A stretch of DNA of 64,000 bases, taken from Strongylocentrotus purpuratus. Taxonomy: Eukaryota; Echinodermata; Echinoidea; Camarodonta; Strongylocentrotidae. The position numbers and the translations under genes are program-made. Under the pieces are notes generated by a model, which was not told the origin of the DNA, searched no databases, and worked only from the letters and a program-made list of their open reading frames with translations. Position 1 is the stretch's first letter, and every line of letters starts with the position of its first letter. This document shows positions 25,150-36,279 of this stretch, in pieces. The stretch lies in the NCBI RefSeq assembly GCF_000002235.5, contig NW_022145607.1, positions 40,791,788-40,855,787 on the forward strand, read 5' to 3'.

Positions 25150-25312
25150 AGAGAGAGAGATAGAGACGGGGGGGGGGGGGGGGGGGGGGGGAGAGAGAGA
25201 GAAAGAAATAGAGAGAGAAAGAGGGTTTTAAAAACAGAAAGAAACAGACTTACAGAGGCAGCTCGAGATGAAAAAAAATAGAGAGAGAGACACACACACA
25301 CACACACACACA
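25150..25312. repeat. GA / poly-G / CA compound microsatellite
   Basis: (GA)n, then a run of about 21 G (25170-25191), GA-rich sequence and (CA)n at 25290-25312. Confidence 0.92.
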
Positions 25313-25448
25313 GGAAAATGAAAAAAGATGATATTGAAAAAAACGAACGAACAAATATTTGAAGTTCATAACAACATCTTGATCAAATATATCGGTGCTG
25401 AATAACAACATTTAGTAGGGGGTAGAAATGAGTGCCCAGGAAGAGATT

Positions 25449-25508
25449 GTCTGTTTAGAACCAGAAGGACGCTCTGACCGAGTTAAGGCCCTCCTAGCTC
25501 ACAAGAGA
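25449..25508. repeat. Dispersed hairpin repeat, copy 6
   Basis: GTCTGTTTAGAACCAGAAGG on the left and GTTAAGGCCCTCCTAGCTC on the right flank a short loop. Confidence 0.5.
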
Positions 25509-26703
25509 TGATACATTTAGTACATTATTGTAGTGATGAAAAGTATGTCCTGTTCTTTCTAGCAATAAAATAGTTCAGAACATGGCCTAAAATAAAAAAA
25601 AATGTAAATGTTTGAGATTGAAAAACGTTTATTCCCTTCTTGTATCAAATGAATATATGATGGAAGTTTACGTTCAAATATAGAGGAAGAATGCAAGATT
25701 ATCTAAAAGCAATGAAGCTTGTGATAGATGCACCATAAATAAGATGATTATCAAGTATTTATTATTTCTTGTATACTTGAATTTGTGTTTTTTTATAATT
25801 TGAATTTGAATCAAATTATTCAACTGAAATAGACAAAAACATCCTGAGATTCTGGGAACCTTTTACTTTTCCACTCTTTCATGAAATACTCTTGTTACTT
25901 TGCTTTTCAATTGCTTTCTAAGAAATGATGCTTGGACTGAACAGGAACAAACAGTCAAACATAGCTATAAAGTCTCTCCTAAAATGTCAATTTCATCCCA
26001 TGAATTTATTATGTGCTGTTTAAATATGTCGTTGCTGCAGTCATGTCAAGAGTAGGTTTGGAAGAAAAAACTCCTGATGTGTTGATTGAAGTACAATGTT
26101 GAATCTTACATCTTGTGTCAGCTAGAATTTAACATTTGTCAATACATTAAAATTGTATGTATGCTACATATTTTTCAGCAAGTGTCAACAAAATCCTCTT
26201 ATTCTGCCATTGCTTATTTGAGGAGGGACATTGAATGCATCCAAGGAGAGCGGGGGTGGAAGTGGTAGTCGTAGTACCTCAAATCTGAAAGTAGAAATGT
26301 TACGATTCCAAAGACATTACAAATATAATTTCAGGGCAACTGCAATATCGTCTTGTTTATATCACATGTTTCAGATTAGGCAATATGTAATACTAGCAAC
26401 AAAAATATTAAAACAAAGAGGAAAGGATCTAAAGATACCAGTAGGTAGACAATGGGAAGATGAACACTTTCTTCTCAATATCTTGTACTGTTTAACCTCA
26501 GAGAAACAAAAAGTATAAAGTGGTTTCTATGTTTCCATGCTATTCTGCACTTTATAACCCCAATCAGACATATCACTTTAGGACAGCCTGGGTTACTAAT
26601 AGACCATTATCTGAACCTTAGATGGTCATGAGCTGTGGAACTTGTCCAGTATCAGTCATCCCCCCTTCTATCTCTCTCTCTCTCTCTCCCTCTCTCTGTT
26701 TAA

Positions 26704-26953
26704 AGTAGTGCTTGCATTTTCATAATTTTATTATACGAAATTGTTTTCACTGGCTGCCTGCCGTATCAACAAACGAAATTAACAAAAGACTTCACTTTGT
26801 TTCGTTGACAATAAGCCGTAGACGAAAGACTTCATGCATGGCTGATTGTCAACGAAACGGAGTTAAGTCTTTTGTCAATTCTGCTTTTTGCTACGGCAGG
26901 CAGCCAGTGAAAACAAATTTGTTTGCTAAAATTATGAAAATGTAAGGGCTACT
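26704..26953. mobile_element. Foldback MITE, TTAA-flanked, 250 bp
   Basis: The two halves are reverse complements over almost the full length: AGTAGTGCTTGCATTTTCAT at the left, and AGTAGCCCTTACATTTTCAT when the right end is reversed. Inner arms share TTTTCACTGGCTGCCTGCCG and TTTCGTTGACAAT. TTAA flanks it at 26700-26703 and 26954-26957. The TTAA duplication points to Kolobok- or piggyBac-type transposition. There is no coding capacity. Confidence 0.85.
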
Positions 26954-27267
26954 TTAAACAAACAGAACTTAGTCATTCCTTACTCATTTTTCCCGAGTAA
27001 GGTGTCATATGAAAGGGCAAAAACCCAACTTTCTAGAAATGTGATTTTCTCTTTGAAATTCAGATTCCGCCCGCCAAATGACTTTTTGGTTTCCTCTCTT
27101 CAAATTGATTTTAATCACTCTTGCGTGACATATGCATCATATGAGTTGCATCAAATGAAAGAGGAGGATTTAAGCTTTCCAAATATGTGTCATTTATTAA
27201 TTATAATTGTGATTAAGTTATGATAAAACACCGATAATTCTCGGTTTCATGTTTTCTGGGACGCACT

Positions 27268-27810
27268 GTATATATCTTTCTCTTTCTTTCTTCCTCTCTC
27301 CATTTCTCTCTCTTTTTCTCCCCTCTCCATCTCTCATTCTTTCTTTCTCATTTTCTACAGTTCTCTCTCCCCCCCCCCCTCTCTCTTCTTCTCTGCTAAA
27401 GCCAAAACCTTTCATGTTTAGCAGCTATTGAACTTCTCCCATCCCTCCTTTCTGCTCTCTTTTTCTCTCTCCATGCCAAATCTTTCATGATCAGCAGCAA
27501 TTGAACTTGTTCATCTCTTTTTTTCAAGTCATGTCTTGCTCAAGTGCAAATACCCTCCAATCTCGGCACTATACATTCTTCTTCAACCCAAATATGCCAC
27601 CCTCCGTTTGAGCTTTATTCTTCCTGCTCCACCCCTTCCCCCTCCCCCCTTCTCCCTCTTTATTCCACCGCTATCTTTCTCCATTTATTACCTCTCTGTA
27701 TTTCTCTTCCTATATAATCACCTTTTCTATTTCAATCATTCTTTCTCCCCCTACTTTTTCTCTATTTTCTCCCTATTTCTCCCACTCTCTCCTACTCCCC
27801 TCTCACTGTA
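27268..27810. repeat. Pyrimidine-rich region
   Basis: CT-rich sequence with TTTCTCTC, CCCCTCTC and CCTTCCCCC blocks and some unique interruptions such as TTCATGTTTAGCAGC and TTCATGATCAGCAGC. The last two are two copies of one phrase about 75 bp apart. No gene is seen. Confidence 0.8.
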
Positions 27811-28374
27811 TAGATAAGGCAAACTTTTAATTACCACATCTAATATTGGTATTGTGACAAGTTAATGGGAACTTTAAGTTTGCTTTATAATGATTCTGTG
27901 TAAAAATGTCAGTAAAGTAGGTTTATAAATAGAATTATATCTACAATATAAATTGGTATCCACCAAGCCACAGAGCCTGTCATCTAGCATCTATTTTACA
28001 GTCAGGGAAAGTGACTCATTCCTGTGCACTTGTTTAACGCATGGCCAAACTCGCCGCTCTCCAGTGTATCTCCAAAATTGTGGTATGGCCGATTGCTCTC
28101 AAAATCAATCCCAAATCTATGAAATGGAGAGCGATAATGAGTCTCTTTCAATTTAGGAGTCCAGAGAGAAAGTTAGGTTACTGGACACCGAGGGCATTTA
28201 ATTAGGACTGACCCATTTTAGGATCGTGATCTCTTTGAGAATGGTCATCAACCATAAGATGATATGATGAGGTTCTCTCTCGTTGGTTCCATTGATTACT
28301 TTCTTGGGACCTCATCGGTCCCTCCTGTGGTAATAGTTCATGATGCTAGCCTTTTAGTCCTTGCTCATCACCAG

Positions 28375-28560
28375 CTACTACCCACCAGGTTGCTTGACTA
28401 CTGCTTGCCCAATGGCACTCGACACAAGATGTGAAGGTCATGGGTTTGAGCCCTAACATGGTACATTTATCCTGAGGCAAGATATTAATGTAAGATTAGG
28501 CGCATTTATGCTGTCAAATACCTCATTTCAAAATATTAGGCCAGTTTAGCATTTTTGTTT
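28375..28560 (+). mobile_element. Possible tRNA-derived SINE relic
   Basis: AAGGTCATGGGTTTGAGCCC resembles a pol III B box. The following GTACATTTATCCTGAGGCAA resembles the body of common SINEs (...CCTTGGGCAAGAT). There is no clear A box or tail, so this is a tentative call. Confidence 0.35.
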
Positions 28561-28635
28561 CTTTGATTGAAATTCATGTTTAGTATCTATCCCTGCCAGA
28601 AGAGCTGAGATTGATTCACATAACGCTTTGCATAC

Positions 28636-28637
<2 letters not shown>

Positions 28638-28672
<35 letters not shown>

Positions 28673-28925
28673 CAGACGGACAGACAAGTATGAGCGAGAA
28701 AGAGATGGACAGACAGTATGAGAGAGAGAGAGAGAGAGACGGAAAGACGGACAGACAGACAGACAGACAAGTATGAGAGAGAAAGAGATGGACAGACGGA
28801 AAGACGGACAGACAGACAGACAGACAAGTATGAGCGAGAAAGAGATGGACAGACAGTATGAGAGAGAGAGAGAGAGAGAGACGGAAAGACGGACAGACAG
28901 ACAGACAAGTATGAGCGAGAAAGAG

Positions 28926-28960
<35 letters not shown>

Positions 28961-29213
28961 CAGACGGACAGACAAGTATGAGCGAGAAAGAGATGGACAG
29001 ACAGTATGAGAGAGAGAGAGAGAGAGACGGAAAGACGGACAGACAGACAGACAGACAAGTATGAGAGAGAAAGAGATGGACAGACGGAAAGACGGACAGA
29101 CAGACAGACAGACAAGTATGAGCGAGAAAGAGATGGACAGACAGTATGAGAGAGAGAGAGAGAGAGAGACGGAAAGACGGACAGACAGACAGACAAGTAT
29201 GAGCGAGAAAGAG

Positions 29214-29244
<31 letters not shown>

Positions 29245-29375
29245 CGGAAAGACGGACAGACAGACAGACAGACAAGTATGAGAGAGAAAGAGATGGACAG
29301 ACAGACGGACGGACAGACAGACAGACAAGTATGAGAGAGAGAGAGAGAGAGAGACAGATAGTATGAGAGAGACAT
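28638..29375. repeat. GA / GACA compound satellite with 288-bp higher-order unit
   Basis: Blocks of (GA)n, (GACA)n and the phrase AAGTATGAG(A/C)GAGAAAGAG alternate. The arrangement starting at 28773 repeats from 29061, a 288-bp higher-order period with about 2.5 copies. Both strands stay open for over 200 codons (DRQTDRQT or SVCLSVCLS), an effect of composition and not a gene. Confidence 0.93.
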
Positions 29376-29659
29376 GTACGATTTTCAGCATCTACACTTC
29401 TGTGTTTTCATTCTGTGATCAACAGAGGGGGCTATATCTTTTAAGTTCATATAAAGATAGCAACAAATCTACTGTCTTGAAGCAATGTCAGATGATTGGA
29501 ACTCTTGGAAATATGGCAGCAATTTATTCCGGCCGTTCTGTTGTGAATGTGATGCATGGTTCTAGAGTGTTCTTTAAGTATGATTCTTTTTTTCAAAAGA
29601 ACTAGGCCTTTCTTCCTCTTGAGTTAAACATGGAGATGTGAATTGAAAGAGTGTTTTAA

Positions 29660-29845
29660 AAACAGATGAATCAATACGTGGAAACAGTTGATTGATTGAT
29701 TTACGTGTAGAAATATGGATGGTTAAATGGTTGCTTGAATTATTAATTGATCAATAGATTTGTTTTGACTGATTGATTGAGTGATTGATGATTTTTTTTA
29801 AACTGATTGATTGATCGATTGCTTAATAAATTGATAGATTGATGG
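29660..29845 (+). repeat. Degenerate (TGAT)n repeat
   Basis: TTGATTGATTGATT, GATTGATTGAGTGATTGATG and GATTGATTGATCGATTGC are scattered among diverged copies. Confidence 0.75.
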
Positions 29846-30176
29846 ATTAAGCATGATAAAACTAATTATGAATTGAGTATTGTGAAACTATCACTAAAGT
29901 ATTTGAAACACATAAATGATTTTTAGTCATGATTTAACAACTTTTTGTTAAAACATCGCCTTTCTGGACATTTCATTGTTGCTCTCCATTGAGGCTTTAA
30001 GAAGATACGATTGATTCCTCAGTTTACAATGATCAAACTATTATTATAGTGACTGATACACATATATATTTTTAACATTATTTTAAAAGAAAGTTTTAAT
30101 GATGATGATCATGATATGTGTTTTCATGCATGATTTAACACAAAGTCTCCAATTATTTTCATATTTTATGATGCAG

Positions 30177-30349
30177 GCCATCAAGGAATCTCTGGATGAT
30201 CTGGCTCCATCCATCGAGTCTGTGAAGGAGAGAGAGCATGTGGTGGTTTCTCAGGTCGGAGCTACACAACGTAAAGAGATACAGGACGTGATGGATCGTC
30301 TCAGAGAGAACTGGCAAAGACTCAACAGAGAATATGAAGAAAGACATGG
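30177..30349 (+). CDS. DMD: Dystrophin exon 43 equivalent (end of spectrin repeat 16)
   Basis: This 173-nt exon has exactly the length of human DMD exon 43. It starts in phase 0 after ..TGATGCAG and ends in phase 2 before GTAAGT. It encodes AIKESLDDLAPSIESV through WQRLNREYEERH plus two bases of the next Gly. The peptide aligns with human NIKDSLQQSSGRIDII through WEKVNKMYKDRQ, including the invariant Trp of the last helix of a spectrin repeat. This is helix B/C of repeat 16, part of the region that docks nNOS in vertebrates. The donor is strong. About 80 bp downstream lie two decayed copies of this exon's 3' end and donor (30431-30523 and 30541-30601). The first exon is favoured because its frame is open and fits the next exon's phase. 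Confidence 0.95.
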
Positions 30350-30606
30350 GTAAGTCTTTACTTGAGAGAGAGAGAGAGAGAGAGAGCAAGAGAGGGAGAG
30401 AGATTGAGAGAGAGATATTGAGAGGAGAGGGAGCTATACACAATGTAAAGAGATACAGGAGTTGATGGATCACCTCGGGTAGAACCGGAAAAGACTGGAC
30501 AGAAAATATAAAGAAAGACATGGGTAATTCTAATGAGAAAGAGATACAAGACGGAGCTTAATGCAGAGACTTGACCAAAAGTGTAAAGAAAGTTAGTATA
30601 GGTAAG

Positions 30607-30642
<36 letters not shown>
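30350..30642 (+). repeat. Two extra copies of the exon 43 3' end and donor
   Basis: After the real donor at 30350, the sequence GAGCTACACAACGTAAAGAG..GAAAGACATGGgtaagt of exon 43 reappears as GAGCTATACACAATGTAAAG..GAAAGACATGGgtaatt (30431-30529). A third, more decayed copy is GAGATACAAGACGGAG..AGTATAGgtaagt (30541-30607). Each copy is followed by (GA)n, as is the real exon. By eye the first extra copy is about 80-85% identical to the exon. It has a stop in the exon frame, so it is not an alternative coding end. Confidence 0.9.
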
Positions 30643-30645
<3 letters not shown>

Positions 30646-31095
30646 CCAACTAGCAGATTTCACCAGTAGTCATAGCTTAGATTAATTCAAACAAAGACTC
30701 CATTAAGTACTCCTTTCTTCTGACTCTCACATTCTATTATATTCAACCTCAACAGTATAATCAGCAGCAGTTAAACAAAATACATTCCTGACTATTAAAA
30801 ACTCAAAAAGAGCTAGAAAACTTTTTTAGAAAGTAACAAATAAATTGAAGACAAAAAAAAAATTAATAAAAAGAAAAAATGAAATTCACTACATTATCCC
30901 AAAATAAACTTGTGTAAGTGAAAAAAAGAGAATATTGTACACTGATTATTTCCATTAATGTTATTTTCATGCAGTCCTCCATTCTCAATCATCTCACTTC
31001 ACCGGGGTGTGTAGAGCTATGTTATTACATGTTCAGATATACAGATATGCATGTGTTTTGAGATCATTCAAAATATGTCTTCTAATTTCTTACAG
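30350..31095 (+). other. Intron 43 (746 bp)
   Basis: It begins GTAAGT and ends TTTCTTACAG. The first 290 bp hold the exon-end copies and GA microsatellites. The rest (30650-31090) is AT-rich unique-looking DNA. Confidence 0.93.
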
Positions 31096-31246
31096 TCAAT
31101 TTCAGCGGTGCTTTGATCAATGGCGACAGTTCCATTGTGATATGAGAGACTTAGCATCCTGGTTATCAGAAGCAGAGAGGATGATTCAGGATAGTAAGAG
31201 AGCAGATGGGAGACTTCATATTGAGAAGGCATGCAAACACCAACCA
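31096..31246 (+). CDS. DMD: Dystrophin exon 44 equivalent (start of spectrin repeat 17)
   Basis: This 151-nt exon (human 148) follows a good acceptor, TTTCTTACAG, and precedes GTAAGT. Its first base completes a Gly codon from exon 43, and the next 50 codons begin QFQRCFDQWRQFHCDMRDLA. The match to human RFDRSVEKWRRFHYDIKIFN is clear: both have the Trp of helix A, then FH, an acidic residue and a second Trp in SWLSEAERM (human QWLTEAEQF). The exon ends in phase 0 with KACKHQP. It encodes helix A of repeat 17. Intron 43 in front of it is only 746 bp, against tens of kilobases in human. Confidence 0.93.
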
Positions 31247-31572
31247 GTAAGTACTCCTTTTTTATGATACACTTTGTAATTATTCTTCATATCCAGAGTA
31301 CCCATTAAGATTCTCTAAAAAGGTAAATTCCATATTTTTCTAGACAGTGATGACCTGAATACTGCACTAATGTACACTTTGTTCATCTGCCTCAGTAGAG
31401 TACTTGAAAATAAACACAAAATGATATGTAAGTGACTACTTACTACCCTGAATTTTGAAATGGGCTTGCTAAATGCTTGCCCAGTAGCAGTAGCTAGTGA
31501 TGCGTAACATTTCTGATTATGGCTTTGGCACCAGACTTTTTTCAAGTCATATTTTGAGGATATATGTATATA

Positions 31573-31734
31573 TCGTCGGCCGGGTGGCAGAAGGGCGTAA
31601 GCGCACGAGCAACTCGAAAATTACTTTTCAAATTATTCGCAATAAAAGATTTGTTTTATTTTTAAACTGCTTTCCGTCCCGAAAATTGGTTTAAAACATA
31701 AAAGACTAACGCCCTTCTGCCAGCCAGGTGACGA
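31573..31734. mobile_element. TA-flanked MITE with TCGTC ends, 162 bp
   Basis: The left end TCGTCGGCCGGGTGGCAGAA (continuing GGGCG) matches the reversed right end TCGTCACCTGGCTGGCAGAA (continuing GGGCG). TA flanks it at 31571-31572 and 31735-31736. The core GGCAGAAGGGCGTTA resembles the stem of the dispersed hairpin family. Confidence 0.75.
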
Positions 31735-32339
31735 TATACGGAGCCTGAAATGTATGACTGTGTAGAAAGATGAACAAGACCATTGTATCAGATTCTGCAA
31801 ACTTAACAATGGGATAACAAACATGTTTATGAAACACCATCTTTTAATTTTGTGAAACATCCAAACGATACACTTTATATTGAAACAGCATATTCACAAA
31901 AACATCCATGTTTTTCAACTCAAAGAACATGCATACAAATTTCAACAAATGAGCTATATACTTTTTAAACATATTTTACGACCCGCACTAAGACCTTTCA
32001 ATGATTATGTGTGGTATGTTTTTATAGTACACCCTTTACCACCCTCCTGCTATATTCTATTAAATTGGCAATGATTATAATCACCCATTTGCTTCTCATG
32101 TAATCAATTTAGAAGATTAACATTCACAATACGTCATGGTATACCTGGCTGCAAAGATGATTCAACAACAAAAGGCATTTGTATATCGTATATTTGTGAC
32201 AATGCTGCAAATATAAATAATTTTAGTGAGGCTCTGGGGAGTATAGTATACAGTAACTACTACCAAAAATGTTATGGGATCCATTATTAGATTGAATATG
32301 ATGTATTTATATCAGCTTTTACTTTAATCCTTTCTACTT

Positions 32340-32395
32340 GGATCCAGAAGGGCTTAGTTACATAAACAGTTAATGCCCTTTTGACTCTCTCCAGA
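32340..32395. repeat. Dispersed hairpin repeat, copy 7
   Basis: GGATCCAGAAGGGC pairs with GCCCTTTTGACTCTCTCC across a loop of about 20 bp. The foldback element at 32400 lies directly behind it. Confidence 0.5.
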
Positions 32396-32399
32396 AGAT

Positions 32400-32809
32400 C
32401 AGCCTTTTCACACACAGCTAAAATTCTATAAAGATGATTAGTTTAAAGGGCTTTAAACTAATCAGCTGTACATACAACATCATTCACACACAGAAATTTT
32501 GGTGCGATCGTTAATCGTTTCGTGATTAACTACTGCTCTTAAAATGTGCAGTAGTGCCATTGTGCATTGAAGGTCATGTCATATCAAAGCGCACGCTCCA
32601 TCCAGTTTAAACACATTTAAACACGAATAACCGTTCACACACAAAATGTCAAGCTCTCTAGATACGAACTTCGTATCTATCCGAACATCGTATAAACAAT
32701 GTTCACACAGGGAAAATTTTCTTTAAACATGTTTAAAACTGTTGAGTTAAACACGTTTAAACTAATCATCTCTAGATACGATGAATTTTAGCTGTGTGTG
32801 AAAAGGCTG
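32400..32809. mobile_element. Foldback MITE, 410 bp
   Basis: The left end CAGCCTTTTCACACACAGCT (then AAAATTC) pairs with the reversed right end CAGCCTTTTCACACACAGCT (then AAAATTC). The arms continue imperfectly with GATGATTAGTTTAAA. GAT flanks both sides, possibly a 3-bp target duplication. The inside holds further small palindromes, including GATACGAACTTCGTATC and GTTTAAAGGGCTTTAAAC. The superfamily is not determined. Confidence 0.75.
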
Positions 32810-35800
32810 GATATATATTAATTGGTCAGTGGTATGAATAGTATGATAAAGACTATCTACGGGGTTAAAAAGGTTGGAAAGAGCTGTAGTGATTTTTTTT
32901 GAAATTTTGTACATATGTTCACTGTAGGGTCTATTGTCATTTTATAAAATATTTCCAGGCGTATTTATTTCAACTAGATTATGCGAATTGTTAACATTAG
33001 CCATGTAAAAAAACACACAACATATCAAATCTATGCATACTTCACTAAGTTGGAAATAGTAAATCTCATAAGCTTTGACAGTTTTAATTCAGTTTCCTCT
33101 GCTCCCTAAAGAAATGAATTAGAAGCACTTGGGTCTCAGAAGCATGCATGTAGTTCCTATCAACTAGAACCAAGAAATATAAATTATTCCTACAAACCTT
33201 AACCTACAAATACTCATCATCGTGTTACCAATTCCATGCCCTTTCTCCTTCCCCTACTCCCAGAAATCAGAAACCAGTTTTCCCACTTTCCTAGCTAGCA
33301 CCCATCTTGCCGTTGATGATGATGGTAAAACGTGCGTGTCGGTCCTTGCATGTCCAGGCACGGCTTGTATTGTATCACATGCATTTAGCGCATTTGTCAC
33401 AATGCATTTTGGCAAATTGGAGATAACAGGTGGAAATCCAAGAAAATTGGACAACCAGTGTCACTCAGAGTAACATGTTCAATCAGATTTTGACATCCTT
33501 TCAGGCTGTATTGGATGCTTTTTAGCCTTTTGGCATGCTTACCGGTAGAACTTTACATTTATGTTTTTCTTTCAATATCTGTCCTTAATGCATCATTAAT
33601 CAGACACCATTTATTTATGAACGAGTTCTTCATTATTTTTTCTTTCTTTGCTTTTATTTCAGTTCTTTTTCTCATTCTGTCCTCCCTGCATCATGATCAA
33701 ATTCTCTATCTGTTGTTCATATCTTTTGTTTCTTTTATGTTTTTTCCATGAGAGTGTTTAGAGACGTAACAGTATAAGAGCTGCATTTATTATTATTACT
33801 AGTAGTTCCTTCATTTTGTTTTTTTCTTTCTTATCCTATTCTTTGTTCATCTTGGATCAGACACCATTTCCTTTAATATATTGGTTATTAATATATTTAT
33901 ACATTTATTTAATGACTTACTTTTGTCAGCATTAGCATGAGTTTGATACTTTCTTGGAAAAGCTTGATTTAGAATTTGCGTTTAATCGTAATGTTATTTT
34001 TTTTTAATTTTATGAATGCTGAAAATGGATTATGTACAAGAAAAAAATGTACTTTTTGTACTTAATAAATACATATGGATCATAGTATTGATACTTTAGA
34101 CGTACAAATATTAACTTTCATTTGTTCACTGAAATAACAAATCTAATAATATACTTGCAAATACCAGCATTGATATATGTAATATTAAGAAGATAGTATG
34201 ATAATCATATCAAGGAATAGTAAGTACATTATCCTATTTTAGAGTAAGTTACATGTAATACACATCAAATATTCTAATGAGTGAATTCTTGCTTCTTACT
34301 AGACAAGGTTATTGTTTTGATCTACATGGAGAATTCATATCTGGAATAGGTCAATAGGAATCAGCCTTTTTATTATTTTCATCTTTTACATAAGATAAGT
34401 GGTTTGTTATGTTGTAAACATATACAAATGAGATAACTGATTTCAAGTTGCATGTTTATCAGGGTCATATTTCATTAAGAAAATATGGCTTTAATGTATT
34501 TCTTTGTGCCCCTCTGTCACTTAACATTCAATACTGTTATCACCTATCCTTGTAGTAAAGCTCTTTAATTCAAAGCTACCACATTCCTAAATCCCCTCAA
34601 TTCCCACCCCTATTAAACTCCTCAAATTGGCCACCGATGTAAGTCCCCTGTGGTGAGTTCATATCAGACACAGATCATGTGATGCCGTCGTCGCTCAACG
34701 AGCGAGGTCTTAATCGTAGATGCCACGGTTGTCTAGTTTTTCAAGCGCTACGTTCATTGATAGACAATTCTCATGCAGTCTGGGATGTTTGCCCTGTGTA
34801 TGTGAATGGAAGCTGAATGGCTATATAGGTATTATCTTGTTTGTGTAGTCCCACCTAAACTACATGGTGGTGCACTGTAAGGGATGTGTTGAAAAGACGT
34901 GGTGCTGTATACGTGTGGATGTATATGTACCCTAAATGAGGTCAGTGTACACCTATATTTGTATTGTTTCTAATGAGTAACAGCCGAGAAAGGGAATATT
35001 AGGAAAACACACATATCCATGCATGTGAGGATAGATGTGTATTTAAAGTATGCCAAAAGAAATGGTTATGGATCCACTGAAATATACTTTGAACCAGTTT
35101 ATAAATCCTTCTGCAGAATAGTAAAGAAAGCAAAATAGTAGTGGAAATACTCCTTTTTTTTTGTCAATGCGAACATTCATAAGGTTATAATTTCAAGGGG
35201 GGGGCTGGGGGCAGCCTTCAATATCCACCATCCAAAGTCTAATGCAAGAACAGTAAATTTGAAAATGCATGCATGTGCATATTGTGAAAACTGTCGGAAA
35301 ATGGTTTTAAAAATTGTTTCATTTGAATCAAGGATATCTCTTCAAAATGCCTGGTCATCATCAGCTTTTATTTTATATTCTGATAGATCATGAAGTTTAT
35401 CTCATGATTTCATACCAAACTGTTGGTATGAATTCTGGCTGAACATTGTAGGAATCATTATTGTGTAAAGATGACCTAAATTGGTTTGAATGGGATACCT
35501 ACCTCTAGCTGCAGGGGCCTGGGAGCAGCACCCCTATATTCTATTTCAATAAATCCTTTATCCCTGGTGCAAAGGGGATGGGAGCTTTTTCTCATATTGC
35601 AAAGCCGTACTTTGATCAGCTCGGGTGAGTGTAAAGTCTGCATACCTCTTGTTGTTATAAAATGTAAATAATCATTTTTTTTCTTAAACAGTTTACATTA
35701 ATATATGTCTTCGGTAGTCTTTATTCCAAGGTATATACAAACACATTTTTCATACCCATTTTGATTAAAAAATATTGGTATAATCTGTTCATCTATCTAA

Positions 35801-36206
35801 AATTAATGATAGATATTAAACAGACAGTGGGGATGTTTAATTTCTTGTCTTTGCAAACTTTCTTTTTACTCTTTCACATTCACAGTATTTACGTTTAATT
35901 ATTGCATATTCCATCTTTGCCAGAATTCAAGATAACCATTAATTGAATTCAAACAGGGCATTATTACATACAAACAAATTTGTCCACCCTTTACACAAAT
36001 CTCATTGCATATGCCCTTCCACTTTTACCGCAGCACTTGGCCATGGTTGTTTACATAATCAAACATAGGGAAATATTATTCGCCTCCCAATGAAAATAGC
36101 GTAATTTGTTGTAATTAGAGGAAAGCGCAAACATAGGGGAGAGGAAGCAGACTAGCTTCCCGGGGTCTTTCACTCATGCAGCAACTTATGTCAACATGAT
36201 GTATTA

Positions 36207-36279
36207 TCTGGAGAACTAGAAAGACATTGACTCTGTGTTAAAGCATATGGGATAACGTCCTTCTGGTTTACAGCAGATC
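36207..36279. repeat. Dispersed hairpin repeat, copy 8 (diverged)
   Basis: TCTGGAGAACTAGAAAGAC on the left and GTCCTTCTGGTTTACAGCAG on the right flank a loop of about 30 bp. Confidence 0.4.

Larger units (their letters stand above)
1..30176 (+). other. 3' part of dystrophin intron 42, at least 30.2 kb
   Basis: No spectrin-like open stretch with splice borders was recognised, so I read the whole block as intron. Tandem repeats and transposon remains have their own entries. Stretches where I see nothing beyond AT-rich unique-looking DNA and short microsatellites are 490-1205, 1980-3065, 3220-3840, 4530-5700, 5790-6290, 7020-7430, 7660-8510, 8820-9785, 11690-12620, 12980-13150, 17630-17815, 17900-18640, 18700-19220, 19560-21670, 21890-23440, 24240-25145, 25515-26630, 26960-27265, 27820-28370 and 29850-30176. 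A short exon of low similarity could still be hidden here. Confidence 0.75.

Noticed and set aside
26231-26518. 95-codon frame considered as a missing upstream dystrophin exon
   Set aside because: No spectrin helix register, and the composition matches the surrounding intron.
28546-29391. Open frames of 219-281 codons on the minus strand (SLSLS, SVCLSVCLS)
   Set aside because: Low-complexity translation of GA/GACA repeats; other Ser/Leu or Arg/Glu frames near 300, 3100, 23500, 24100, 30400, 38700, 39000, 40100 and 46700 were rejected for the same reason.
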